Assembly: GCA_020796225.1 (NCBI GenBank)
Contig: CM036762.1
Location: 54,792,740-54,856,739, forward strand
Source of the DNA: Arion vulgaris
Lineage: Eukaryota; Mollusca; Gastropoda; Stylommatophora; Arionidae
DNA: 64,000 nt
Reading direction: 5' to 3'
Part shown: positions 48,936-59,147 of the stretch, piece by piece
Position numbering within the stretch: position 1 is the stretch's first letter
Layout: every line of letters begins with the position of its first letter
Notes under the pieces: generated by a model
What the model was told of the DNA's origin: nothing
Databases searched by the model: none
The model's input: the letters and a program-made list of their open reading frames with translations, nothing else
Position numbers and translations under genes: made by a program

Positions 48936-49215
48936 CAGCATAAGAAAGAAAGTTGGCACAGAACCTTACTTGAATTACATAAACAAAGAATGAAGTGGCT
49001 TGTACTTAATAATAATGTATCCAAACTCCACAGTATACGAGTCTTTTACAACAGAACATAAGGAAAGAAGACGAGAGGAAGACCACGAAAAAGATGGTTA
49101 GATGGCATAGCAGAATCCTGTAACGGAGCAAAAATAACAATCACCCAAGCTACCAGAACAGCGCAAGACAAAAACAGAAAACCACGACACTGGGCAACAA
49201 TCCGGTAGTAGTGTG
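48936..49215 (+). mobile_element. LINE C-terminal fragment following the 27-bp array
   Basis: cagcataagaaagaaagttg then frames giving KQRMKWLVLNNNVSKLHSIR, VFYNRT, KKTRGRPRKRWLDGIAESCN and TITQATRTAQDKNRKPRHWA. Parallel to 54480-54860 on the other strand. The array replaces the sequence just 5' of it. Confidence 0.85.
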
Positions 49216-49372
49216 ACGACACTGGGCAACAATCCGGTAGTAGTGTGACGACACTGGGAAACAATCCGGTAGTAGTGTGACGACACTGGGCAACAATCCG
49301 GTAGTAGTGTGACGACACTGGGCAACAAGGTGACGACACTGGGCAACAATCCGGTAGTAGTGTGACGACATA
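49185..49372. repeat. 32-bp minisatellite made from the LINE 3' end
   Basis: About five full units of gacactgggcaacaatccgg, tagtagtgtgac plus one short unit. The first unit is the LINE end encoding RHWATIR. Confidence 0.93.
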
Positions 49373-49375
49373 AGA

Positions 49376-49600
49376 AGACGACAGAAGAAATTACATTTCA
49401 TTGTTTTCATTATCATTCTCTTGCTTGTCCTGACAGTCCTTCTGAACTTTTTGTCTCTCTCATAGACCAGTTGTCCAACCCCTGCTGCTGCCATGCTCAA
49501 ACCATCAGTCACACCCTGAATCCATCTTCTTTGTGATCTTCCTCTTCTCATCTTGGCTGGGATGCCCTATTCCATAATGAGCAACGGCAGGACCATGCGG
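49376..49600 (-). mobile_element. LINE C-terminal fragment
   Basis: Minus strand: KMRRGRSQRRWIQGVTDGLS and MAAAGVGQLVYERDKKFRRT, like the RRGRP..RW...I...L.....+GQLA.DR.KFR LINE pattern. 63425-63580 is a related trace. Confidence 0.75.
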
Positions 49601-49882
49601 TATATTTTCTCAGTATGATGCAAGTCTTCGAAATGTCTTAAATGTATTATTTTTAAAATAACCTCAATTGTGATTTTGATTTCTATGCTTATGCCGCCCT
49701 CCTTACAGTTCCGCCTGATGCGGCCGCCTTTCTGTATCATAACACGACACGGCCATGAGAAACGGGGACCATTAGCAGCATTTTATTTGATATCTGCAGA
49801 GGAAGAGTGAACACCTATGGGTCTTTTCAGAATGATATAACGTCGAATAAGTAACCAATAAAAATATAATTGATGTAAGAGT

Positions 49883-50272
49883 ATTATACTCAGATGGTGC
49901 TGTAGCGTATTATACTTAGATGATGTTGTAGCGTATTATACTCAGATGATGCTGTAGCGTATTATACTCAGATGATGCTGTAGCGTATTATACTCAGATG
50001 GTGCTGTAGCGTATTATACTCAGATGATGCTGTAGCGTATTATACTCAGATGGTGCTGTAGCGTATTATACTCAGATGGTGTTGTAGCGTATTATACTCA
50101 GATGATGCTGTAGCGTATTATACTCAGATGATGTTGTAGCGTATTATACTCAGATGATGCTGTAGCGTATTATACTCAGATGATGTTGTAGCGTATTATA
50201 CTCAGATGGTGCTGTAGCGTATTATACTCAGATGATGCTGTAGCGTATTATACTCAGATGATGCTGTAGCGT
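49883..50272. repeat. 26-bp minisatellite, about 15 units
   Basis: Unit gtattatactcagatgatgc then tgtagc, with gat/ggt and gct/gtt variants alternating. It ends at a tRNA-like SINE head. Confidence 0.96.
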
Positions 50273-50465
50273 CTGACCGAATGGATTAGAGCTGGGCTCA
50301 CATGTGGGAGACCTGTATTCAATTCACGGTAAGACCTAGGGTTTTTATTCTGTTGTGGGAATAAACGAAAAATCCTAACCTGAACAGCTTCACGGCGACT
50401 GTACTAGCCATGCGGGCATTAAATTCCTCAAGGTCTCGTCCTAGACCGTCCTAAAAAGTGGTGCT
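50270..50465 (+). mobile_element. Possible tRNA-derived SINE-M
   Basis: Head gtctgaccgaatggattaga and B-box-like cctgtattcaattcacgg; body tgtgggaataaacgaaaaat and ctgtactagccatgcgggc. Single copy here. Confidence 0.6.
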
Positions 50466-50550
50466 ACTGACAGTAACAAGACTTTTTTGTTGGCACTGTA
50501 TTTTGTTTTTATTAAGCGAATAATTTTGTTAGGATATTTAGAAGACATTT

Positions 50551-50808
50551 CTTCTTCTTCTTCCAACGCTCACATCAACCACTTGTTAACCACTCTGTGT
50601 GATTTGTATGTGATCTGAGCCTAAGAGCGATTGTACGTTGTGCCAGTTATGCGCTTACAAGTAGGCCAGCACATCCAATTTCTGCGATGCTTTTATTTAC
50701 TAGGGTAGCTTTCCTAGCTCCTACATCAGTCGCCTCTTACGACATGCCTTGTGGGTAGCAGTGGTACTATTCTTTGCTTCCCTTGCGGGTCCCAGTACCA
50801 CACGGGCG
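50551..50808 (-). mobile_element. SINE-B copy, full length
   Basis: From cttcttcttcttccaacgct to agtaccacacgggcg. Imperfect flanking repeat agaagacattt / agaaaacattt. Confidence 0.9.
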
Positions 50809-50809
50809 A

Positions 50810-51220
50810 GAAAACATTTAATCATTTCATTCCGTAATTTGTGTTACCTCTGGACGCATTTATATTGCAATGTATACGGTATTACCCAGTAAACAGGTTT
50901 TAGGTCATCTTTAAAAAAAAACCACCACAAGCCAGCATATCGGCTCGTAAGGGCGAAGGGGTTAATTTTGAGGTCATGCTATGTTTATAAAACATTATTT
51001 CACATGTGTAATATATCGTTCTCATTTGTATAAAATAACAAACAACTACTTACTAGGTAAACACTTGTTAATGTTTGCACCGTCATTTTGACGATCTTCA
51101 TCTGTTGTTTGTGATAATAGACGATATTCATCTGTTGTTTGCTGATAATATGATACATTTCGTAATTAACAAAGAGGCTAGATGTGAAACCAGTCATCTT
51201 CTCTTCACCTTCGCCCTAGG
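50810..51220. other. Unassigned; small inverted and direct repeats
   Basis: Two direct copies of gacgat.ttcatctgttgttt at about 51090 and 51121. No gene. Confidence 0.4.
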
Positions 51221-51227
51221 AAGCATA

Positions 51228-51440
51228 GGTCCGCGATCAAGGCCTTCCAAGCCGCCTTCCAAGGCCTTAAGCCCACCCATCAAGGCCTCAAGGCCTATCC
51301 AAGGCCTTCCAAGCCCACCTATCCAAGGCCTTCAGCCCTATCCAAGGCCTTCCCAGCCCACCTATCCAAGGCCCAAGCCCACCTATCCAAGGCCTCCAGC
51401 CCACCATCCAAGGCCTTCCAAGCCCACCTATCCAAGGCAT
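51228..51440. repeat. Irregular 22-26-bp minisatellite (ccaaggcctt)
   Basis: Repeats of cctatccaaggccttccaag then cccac with many indels; GC-rich against the AT-rich surroundings. Confidence 0.92.
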
Positions 51441-51489
51441 TTGAATTTTCTTTGCTGTGGTTTCTGTAGCTATCTGGTGTTTTTACGGT

Positions 51490-51600
51490 GTGGGGTAACC
51501 AGCCCCACGACCAACCTCCTTAGTCGCCTCTTACGACATGCATGGCAGGTGACAGTGGTTATATTCTTACATTCCCAATTTGGGCCCGTAACGCTCGGTC
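51490..51600 (-). mobile_element. SINE-A head fragment
   Basis: Minus strand: gaccaacctccttagtcgcc, tcttacgacatgcatggcag and gtaacgctcgg. Head module only. Confidence 0.82.
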
Positions 51601-51604
51601 ACAA

Positions 51605-51890
51605 AGTCTAGACTCGGAATCTAGTCATACAATTCATAAAAACCAACAGATTAAATGGTTTAGACACCTGACAAGAATTCCCTGGTATCGCCTACCACAG
51701 AGAGTCAACACAGAAATGTATAATGAGTACAAAGCAAGAGGAAGACCACGCAAAGATGGAGCGACGGCATCAAGAACAGCCTTACAAAAATGAATATCAG
51801 CTTACAAAGTGCCTTAAAACAAGCACACGCACTATCAATACGTTCTCCCCCAACACTTCTATAAAGAAGTAAATGATGGAAGAGAAGAAG
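51605..51890 (+). mobile_element. LINE C-terminal fragment
   Basis: Reads HKNQQIKWFRHLTRIPWYRL, PQRVNTEMYNEYKARGRPRK and DGA, tail agaagaagaagaagataa. A partial second copy of its end flanks SINE-C at 51915-52008. Confidence 0.82.
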
Positions 51891-52011
51891 AAGAAGATAA
51901 CTAAACATTACCGCATGAAAAATATATAGCGACGGCATCACGAACAACCTTAAGAAATACCAGCTTGAATAACAGCTTACAAAGTGCGGTAGAACAAGCA
52001 CACAACGATCT

Positions 52012-52268
52012 GGGGTCTCTGTGGCTGAGTGGTTAAGCCCTTTGCCTTGTGAGTTGAAGGTCGTAGGTTCGAGTCCAGACCACGGCCGTTCTGTTCACGA
52101 GTGCATTTTTTTTCCAGAGACCCTAGGATTGTTGCTGGAGCTACAGAGTTCGTGCTTTGTGCAATACTCTCGGCAAGTGGGGTGCACATTTCTGCGGAGA
52201 GGGACCAAGCCATATGTGGTAAAACCCGGTGCAATGAAGTCAATTCTTCGGCTTTAAAACCCTTTAAA
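52012..52268 (+). mobile_element. SINE-C copy, full length
   Basis: ggggtctctgtggctgagtg, A box ggctgagtggttaagccc, B box ggttcgagtccag, then gttgctggagctacagagtt, ending cggctttaaaaccctttaaa. Confidence 0.92.
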
Positions 52269-52324
52269 CACAAAGTTCACTACATTCCCTCTTCCCCCCC
52301 CACCCATCGACTTTCCACCACCAC

Positions 52325-52515
52325 ATCCAAAATTGTGGCATATCCTTTACAGGACGTCGTCGTCAAGCAAATAAACAAGTCGTTGATTTTCTAGGCACCA
52401 CTTATACGTTCAGTAGTTTGTCATTGCTTTCTGAACGGTGAGATATATTTTTACCTTTATTAAAAAAAAACCACGGAAGCGAATTTTCTTCCAAATTACC
52501 TGCGGTGGAGTTTGA
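52325..52515 (-). mobile_element. SINE-G copy, head lost
   Basis: Minus strand: attgtggcatatcctttaca, gttgattttctaggcaccac and ttccaaattacctgcggtgg. Confidence 0.83.
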
Positions 52516-52766
52516 ACCATGTACGGCTCCACCACCCCCCATCCCCCACCCCACAACACTTCTGCAAAAAGTAAATGGTGGAAGATAATAAGAGACCGGA
52601 ACAACCGGGTGTTAAAGGTGGTGGGGGGGGAGAGACTCAAGCCAGGTGGATTGTCGTATTTGCTCTTACATTACAGACGACAAATATATTTTCCAGGAAA
52701 ACATAACCACCATTAGACCACATAGGAAGTGTGAAACCACAATTCATTCCAAAAGGCCGTGTGCAC

Positions 52767-52787
52767 ACACACACACACACACACACA
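52767..52787. repeat. (CA)n microsatellite
   Basis: A short run of about ten CA pairs. Confidence 0.9.
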
Positions 52788-53039
52788 ATTATATTTTTAA
52801 AAAAACAGAAATATTTTTCAGGGAAAGGTTTACATTTGTTACTGAACCTGACCTTAAGAATATAAATTCTCAATAATGAATCTGTCATGTTCTGGATACC
52901 AGGTCAACTGCTGTCATATTACGGATACACTTATGTACTAAATAGTCACACGTGAATAACGAGTTTTGAGAACCCAGGAAAGCACTGAAGCGAAGTCATA
53001 TGGTAAATAAATATTAAACAAGTATTAAGAGTCTCCGGA

Positions 53040-53600
53040 AAAACAAAACAATTTACCACACACAGGATTCGAACCACAAACTTTGATTTCAAACGGCACC
53101 CATTGCCTGGCCATGCAGACGAGCATTTCTCAGAGCTCTCCGATTGATGCAGTAAGAAATAAGGTTTGTGGTTTTTCTTCTTCTTTAGCGATCTCTGGTC
53201 ATTCGCTTAATTTACTGTGGACCACAAACTGGGCAGTCGGCTCCAGGTCTGTCAGGTTTCCTCAAAGCTTGGTTTTCAGGTCGACTGGGTGTGACCACAT
53301 GTTGCTTCTCAGCTCCCCCAGGAGAGGAGAGTCTTGCAGGACATGCTCTGGTGTCTGTTCCGCCTTCTGACACTGGCAGAGAGCTGTTTGACTTATTCCT
53401 AGTCTATATAAGTGTTTGTTGAGTCTGCGGTATCCGGTGCGTAGTCGAAATATAATGACCAGGTCTGTTCTGCTTAGGTCTTTGATGGAGTCTTTTCCAT
53501 AATCGTATCCAGTGTTTGTCTTCCAGTCTACTGCAGATTTTCTATGTATGAGGTTTGTGGTTCAAATTCTGTGTTTGGTAAATTGTTTTTTTTCCCCTAG
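53040..53600 (-). mobile_element. Possible tRNA-like SINE-N, interrupted
   Basis: The left flank has cacaggattcgaaccacaaa and ttgatgcagtaagaaataag; the right flank has ttcaaattctgtgtttggta. These look like two facing or rearranged tRNA-like pieces around the LINE insertion; 56060-56120 is similar. Confidence 0.45.
53174..53550 (-). mobile_element. LINE C-terminus with CCHC-like end, (GAA) tail
   Basis: Minus strand: DWKTNTGYDYGKDSIKDLSR, TDLVIIFRLRTGYRRLNKHL, YRLGISQTALCQCQKAEQTP, EHVLQDSPLLGELRSNMWSH, PVDLKTKL then a stop in place of Trp, and LTDLEPTAQFVVHSKL. This is the LRTGH..L..HL.R..I...C.C..A.QTPEH.L..CP C-terminus of mollusc-type LINEs. Target duplication aggtttgtggtt at 53162-53173 and 53551-53562. 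Tail gctaaagaagaagaaa. Confidence 0.9.
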
Positions 53601-53888
53601 ACGCACTTATTATCTTTTTACTGTCTATTTATTTCATATATTCACTGGCTATGGTGATTTCCATAGAGTTCTTAAAGCTTCGTAGTCACTTATCTGTCTT
53701 TGGGCGGTATGAGGACTAATAATGTTGAAACGACTCGTTGTGGTTGACCATTTAGCTGCTAAGGACGTGTATAGACGTTTCCCCCATTCTGAGTTAGTGC
53801 TTGAGCAACGCTGTGAGCTGTGATTGTTACATGTGATGCTTTTTGCTGTGTCAAGTGTCAACCGTGCGTTTGTTGTGTGTATTCAGAA

Positions 53889-53974
53889 AATGGCGGACAG
53901 CGGTTATGACGAACAAGCTCAATCTGCCGTATGCAGTTATATTGCGAGTGCAGAAAGCTGGATTGTGCCGTGAT
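53889..53974 (+). CDS. Possible short ORF or first exon, unrecognised
   Basis: agaaaatggcggacagcgg has a good start context; it encodes MADSGYDEQAQSAVCSYIAS, AESWIVP and a stop. The composition is more gene-like than the neighbourhood, but no family or donor site is clear. Could equally be chance or a transposon remnant. Confidence 0.2.
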
Positions 53975-54220
53975 TGATGTCCCTTCGACAAGAATTGCTA
54001 TTCAAGTGATGAACAGTTTTGTGTTGCTACATTCGCGACGGCCATAGGCATATTATGCGGTGCAGGTTGCTTTTTGTGGCGGTACCGCTGTTTCATTCTG
54101 GAATTAGTTCACACAGGAAACTTTTCACAGGTGTTAGCATTTCGTGTGATATTCATTGGCACAGGAACGGAGCAATTATGGGGTGACCCGTTGCAGTGAA
54201 GTTGGAACCGTACTTATGAA

Positions 54221-54424
54221 CTATGAACTTATGAACTATGAACTGCTATAAACGCATAAACACGTCTGATATTATCTCTCCTCTGTGAGCTAAAGACGGT
54301 TAAACACGTTATACATTTCTACTATCACTGCTATAGGCGTATATTCACGTTTGTTACCAAGAAACAAAGAGTAGCTATTTTTAGCTCCGTCTTCGGAAAG
54401 TATGTAGCATGGAAAGGGTTAAAC
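54221..54424. mobile_element. piggyBac-like MITE, left end lost
   Basis: Matches 61830-62013: gctataggcgtatattcacg, aacaaagagtagctattttt and end ggaaagggttaa. Confidence 0.75.
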
Positions 54425-54479
54425 CGCGACCGACTCTATAATATAGAATGTCGTGTTTGATCCTTCTTTTTCTTCTTTT

Positions 54480-54880
54480 GTCGTTACACTGCTACCGGGT
54501 TGTTGCCGCCCAGTGTCTTGGTTTTCTGTTTTTGACTTGTATTGTTCTGGTAGCTTGGGTGATTGTTATTTTTGCTCTTTGACAGAATTCTACTATGCCA
54601 TCTAACCATCTTTTCCGTGGTCTTCCTCTTGCCTTCTTTCCTGATGTTCTGTTGTAGAAGACTCTGTATACTGTGGAGTTTGGATGCATTCTTATTAAGT
54701 GGCCAAACCACTTCATTCTTTGTTTCTAAATGTAATTCAAGCAAGGTTCTGTGTAACTTTCTTTCTTATGCTGATGTTGGTGACTGTCTTTTCTGGTGTT
54801 GCTAGTAACTTTTCGTAGACACTTCATTTCACATGTAGTTAGTTTTTGTGACTGCGCTTTGCTCATTGTCCATGTTTGGC
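54480..54880 (-). mobile_element. LINE C-terminal fragment
   Basis: Minus strand: TKNEVVWPLNKNASKLHSI in one frame, MKWFGHLIRMHPNSTVYRVF, YNRTSGKKARGRPRKRWLDG and IVEFCQRAKITITQATRTIQ in the next. It keeps the unexpanded ancestor of the 27-bp array (actagcaacaccagaaaaga, cagtcaccaacatcagcata). Confidence 0.87.
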
Positions 54881-55071
54881 TTTGGTAACACAAAGTATGT
54901 ATGAAAATGCTGTTGTGGTTTAAATCAAGGAGTGTAAGTAAGTTGTGCTGCTATTTTAAAACGATAAAGCCATGACATTTAAATTAAACCTTTAGGTCCA
55001 GTCATGGCCGCTGGCAACATAAGGCCGACTAGTTCAGAAGGAAAAACCAAAATTCCTATGTAATGGGGAGC

Positions 55072-55660
55072 TGTTTTTTATGCATATGTTTGATAGAACA
55101 CTCTAAGTTTTTAAATTTTACTAAATTCAATGAGTCTATGGTTATTTATTGATTAAAAGTATTAATAATACTTGCATTTCTTATTGTTAAACTTAACTTC
55201 TTCTTCTTTTTTGCGTTCGTTCTTTACGACCAATTTTAATCATTCTTTGTGATATGTTTGATCTTTCCACGAACGTCTATACGTTGTACATTGGTTTGGT
55301 AGGCCCTAAACGCATAGACTTCTATACGTTTAGGATACATGCATCCGATTTCATCCACAACTCCTTAGCGCCTCTTAGACATGCGTGGCAGGAGACAGCG
55401 GTTCTATGCTTTACACCCCAAATTTGGGCTCCGTAACCACTGGGCGCAACTTAACTTGCAACATAATATAACCTTTATTTAGCATCTTGTGTTGTTTTAA
55501 AAATTAATTCGTCTTTATACAACAAAACTGGAATGCGAGGTTACGCAACGGTTGTGATTTTAATTCCTAGAATTTTTACCTGAGCCCGCCGGCGGTATGT
55601 TATCGGAGACCACGATCCAGCCATAGACAACTATAAACTTATCTAGAGTTGGCTATGGTC
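55072..55660. mobile_element. Foldback element half copy, interrupted by SINE-A
   Basis: tatgtttgatagaacactct, gagtctatggttatttattg, then after the SINE gcaacataatataaccttta and cttatctagagttggctatg. Corresponds to the right arm at 36.93-37.2 kb with only a trace of the other arm. Confidence 0.8.
55200..55447 (-). mobile_element. SINE-A copy with target duplication
   Basis: From cttcttcttttttgcgttcg to aaccactgggcgc. Flanked by aacttaactt at 55190-55199 and 55448-55457, inside the foldback element. Confidence 0.94.
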
Positions 55661-55841
55661 CAGCACACCAGTTTTTGGCTTGATACAAAGTTTCGAAACA
55701 TTCACTTGCATTAATTTTAATAAATTATTGTATATGTTTCTTCAATTCCTCCACAAAGTAAACACACTTTTCAGAATTTTAAATAACGCACAGGCTTTTA
55801 AAGAGGCTCCAACTGTTTTTGTATGTTTTTTAAAACTGTTT

Positions 55842-56003
55842 TCTTCTTCTTTTTTGCGTTCGTTCTTTACAACCAATTTTAATCACTCTTTGTGATATGT
55901 TTGATCTTTGCCAAGAACGTGTATACGTTGCACATTAGTTTGGTAGGCTCCTAAACGCATAGACTTCTACACGTTCAAGACACATGCATCCGATTTCAGC
56001 CAA
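55842..56003 (-). mobile_element. SINE-A copy, head missing
   Basis: tcttcttcttttttgcgttc to catccgatttcagcca. Stops where the head module would begin. Confidence 0.88.
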
Positions 56004-56009
56004 TTTTAA

Positions 56010-56400
56010 CTGTTCATTCGCGCTATTTTGAAAATGAGTTCACCACTAGGTAATCTGCAAGGCTATGTAATGGGTGCTGTAAGTAGTAAGGTTATTGTTC
56101 AAATCCTGTGTTTGGTTATTTCAATTGTTCCCCTGGAGAACGTAATACTTGTTTACTTTCTGTTAGTTACCAAAGACAGAAAAGGAAAAGACAAACAAAA
56201 TATTCACTTAATTTTGATCTTGTCCCTCTCTCTCTACCACAAACCTAGTTATGTAGATGTCTTTGAGCTTTACTTTAAAAGTTCGCCTTCATGTGCCACT
56301 ATGCATCTTTTTTTTATATCTGTCCCTACAGTGTCCACTGCATTGCATGTTTTGGTCACATTTTTGTTCTAATTCGGAGGATTTAACCAATCCATCGTTA
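56010..56400. other. Unassigned; tRNA-like piece at 56060-56125
   Basis: Contains ggctatgtaatgggtgctgt and ttgttcaaatcctgtgtttg, similar to the sequence around 53560. Otherwise featureless. Confidence 0.35.
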
Positions 56401-56412
56401 TAGTCTCTTTTG

Positions 56413-56612
56413 TATCACTTTATTTCTATTTTGCAGATCAGTTGTAAAGTATGTCATTTATAAAAGGTTATTTCTATTTTGCAGATCAGTTGTAAAGTAT
56501 GTCATTTATAAAAGGTTATTTCTATTTTGCAGATCAGTTGTAAAGTATGTCATTTATAAAAGGTTATTTCTATTTTGCAGATCAGTTGTAAAGTATGTCA
56601 TTTATAAATGGT
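56413..56612. repeat. 48-bp minisatellite, four units, each with an acceptor-like motif
   Basis: Unit ggttatttctattttgcaga, tcagttgtaaagtatgtcat, ttataaaa. Units are nearly identical. Each holds ttctattttgcag, a 3' splice-site shape. Confidence 0.95.
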
Positions 56613-56614
56613 TA

Positions 56615-57120
56615 TTTCTCGAGCAAACACAATGATGGAAGCCTTGCATTTCCATCCTAACAAATCTGCAATATATTCTACAAAAATAACGATCATTGTA
56701 AAACGTAAATAACAGAAAACTTTCTTAATCTCTCTCTTTCATCGTATGTTTCGTATCACATCTATTTTACGGTTGTCACCCCTTTTTAATCTTCCTTTTC
56801 TCCTTCATTTCTTTCTTTCGTACGCTTGAAATATTTTCTATATATTCAATGTTGTCTCTTGTATAAACTTCACTGTCTTTTGTAGCTCACACAGAGGTAT
56901 GTGTAGTTTTTCTGACGAGTGTTGTTTCGTTAGGCCAGTGTTCCTTTTCTCATTATGCATCCATCCGTTCGCCCGTCTGTCTATATTATCTTCATGTCCT
57001 ATTTGAGCATAAAGCTTCCACAAAATATTGTCATTGAGACCATGTGTTGTCTCCGCCTTATGTGCCATTGGGCGCAACGAAAACTGCTGATAATGTAAGT
57101 GATTAACGGTTTAGATTGAG
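56615..57120. other. Unassigned intergenic sequence
   Basis: Pyrimidine-rich at 56740-56830. A possible LINE trace lies in the minus-strand frame at about 56838-57077, but no motif is certain. Confidence 0.35.
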
Positions 57121-57124
57121 TTAA

Positions 57125-57365
57125 AGGGGCCACTACGGAAGACACAGTCGAGTGTCACTAGACAAACACTTGAGTGAAATCCGCAAGGGAAACGAAAAGA
57201 GGACGCCTAAACAGACCTGAAAACGAAGTCTTCTTGAGGAATTGAAGAGTGCTCGACTGTCCTGGATGACCCATAAAGAAAACAGCCAGAGACCGAGAAG
57301 AATGGCGAACAATTGTTGAGCCCCTATGCTCCACGATGAGCGGAGAGGAATAAGTAAATAAATAA
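57125..57365 (+). mobile_element. LINE C-terminal fragment
   Basis: tacggaagacacagtcgagt, cactagacaaacacttgagt, gaagtcttcttgaggaattg and tgctcgactgtcctggatga match 14823-15050 nearly base for base, with frameshifts. Confidence 0.85.
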
Positions 57366-57371
57366 GCATCT

Positions 57372-57690
57372 ACTAAGTTGTCGTGAGTACTTGAACATTA
57401 GCTCTAACCAGTTTTACATATGAGTATTTCTGCTACTAAATTGTGAGTACTTGAACATTAGCTCTAACCAGTTTTACATATGAGTATTTCTGCTACTAAA
57501 TTGTCGTGAGTACTTGAACATCAGCTCTAACCAGTTTTACATATGAGTATTTCTGCTACTAAGTTGTCTTGAGTACTTGAACATCAGCTCTAACCAGTTT
57601 TACATATGAGTATTTCTGCTACTAAGTTGTCGTGAGTACTTGAACATTAGCTCTAACCAGTTTTACATATGAGTATTTCTGTTTCTAAAA
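57372..57690. repeat. 60-63-bp minisatellite, five units
   Basis: Unit tgagtacttgaacattagct, ctaaccagttttacatatga, gtatttctgctactaaattg, tcg. It starts where the LINE fragment ends. Confidence 0.95.
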
Positions 57691-57949
57691 CAAAATTGCG
57701 TTTCGTTATTCTTTTCCCTTGAAATATATTTTCATTTCTCTGAAAACAGTTTGTTTATCGCGCTTATCATTGGTTGGTCTGTTTATATACGAGCCCCGAT
57801 GACAAGCGCCAGGCCAACCGACTGCGGTTATGAACATTCTGCAACCATCAACCATTAAATTGGACTTGTTAGACCTTGACAGTAGATTGTTACCCGTAAC
57901 TAGGCAACTGTAACTATCACTGTTATACATGTAGTCTTGTTATTATTTA

Positions 57950-58090
57950 CCACACACTATTAGATAACCAATATAGCTTTGTGGTAGTGCGGGGAATTTG
58001 TGTACCATCCTCCCGTGTTCAATTCCTGGTAAGTTGATTCTTCAGTTATCCACATGAAAATATGTTCTTGAACTTTTAAAGTTGGGAATA
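57950..58090 (+). mobile_element. Possible tRNA-like SINE fragment
   Basis: atagctttgtggtagtgcgg and cccgtgttcaattcctggta form an A/B-box-like pair. Single copy. Confidence 0.45.
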
Positions 58091-58210
58091 TTCAGAACAG
58101 TTGCCATAGCTACTGTGTATATGATATGTCGCTGACACTTTTAGTTTGCTTTTAGGAACTGGGCACTATTTGTTGTGCCATGAGAGCATATACGTGAATA
58201 TTTGTCATCA

Positions 58211-58690
58211 TCAAGGTGAGTATCCTTTATAGGACGTTGCTCTCTTTGCAGCGCATCTGAAATTCAATCTGTCTTTAGCTAGTTCACCCACTTCGTCGAT
58301 GGTCATATTCATGGTTTCTTTAATATCTTGTAGCCATCTTCTTCTTGGTCTGCCTCTGTGTCCTGGGACCCTGCACTCTAGTATTATTCTCTCCAGGCCA
58401 TCGTGACGCTTGATGTGACCAAAGTATATAATGTTTATGTTTAGTATGTTGTTTATCAGCCAATTCTCTTTAACATTTAGTTCTTTCAGGACATCAGTGT
58501 TCTTTCTTTTTTCTGTACATGGTATTCGTAGGATCTTTCTGTAGCATTTAGTTTCGAAGGACTGGATTTCGTTCTTAATTTTTGTGTAATAGTCCATGAT
58601 TCACAACCATAAGTAGCCACTGGGAAAATGCATGTTCTCAATATTTTCATGAATATTTGTTGTCATCCATTTTTGTATAACATTGTTATA
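58211..58690 (-). mobile_element. LINE C-terminal fragment, open 128 codons
   Basis: Minus strand: MDYYTKIKNEIQSFETKCYR, KILRIPCTEKRKNTDVLKEL, NIIYFGHIKRHDGLERIILE, GHRGRPRRRWLQDIKETMNM and TIDEVGELAKDRLNFRCAAK. A well-preserved LINE C-terminus with a stop, just after the RT; 5'-truncated at about 58690. Confidence 0.9.
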
Positions 58691-59110
58691 GCTACTTCTT
58701 CCTCACATTTCAATTCCCAGCTGAGCACAATCTTCAACAAACTTCTTCCAGCTCTTCCTCTCTTTTGCCATTCCTTCCAATTCCTTCTACTTCTTGACTA
58801 TCATTTTAATATCAGTCTACAGCTATCTTCTCCATGTATTTATAGGCCTTCCCCTACCGCCCCTTTCCCTGCGGGTTCCAAAACAGTGCCTGTCTTGCAA
58901 TGCTTCCGGTAGGTATTCTCAACGTGTGACCTATCCATTGCCAGCGTCTCTTCCTTAGCTCTTTTCCCACTGGTATCTGCTTCGTTCTTTCTTCGAGTTC
59001 CTCATTCGTAATCTTATCATCGTCCATAATCTTGGGGAGTTGTAGATGGATAAGAGGGATGTTCTTCGGTCTCTTCGCGACTCTTTTGGATGAGGACACT
59101 AACATAGATG
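58690..59110 (-). mobile_element. LINE C-terminal fragment
   Basis: Minus strand: [40 protein letters not shown] and [17 protein letters not shown], then a worn RGRPINTWR-type end and 3' region. Same clade as 14.76 kb. Confidence 0.85.
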
Positions 59111-59147
59111 TTGAATCGATCCAGTAATTTAGGCAGCTTGGAGCCTA

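Noticed and set aside
51075..51611. 178-codon proline-rich frame
   Set aside because: It is produced by the ccaaggcctt minisatellite and runs into a SINE-A head.
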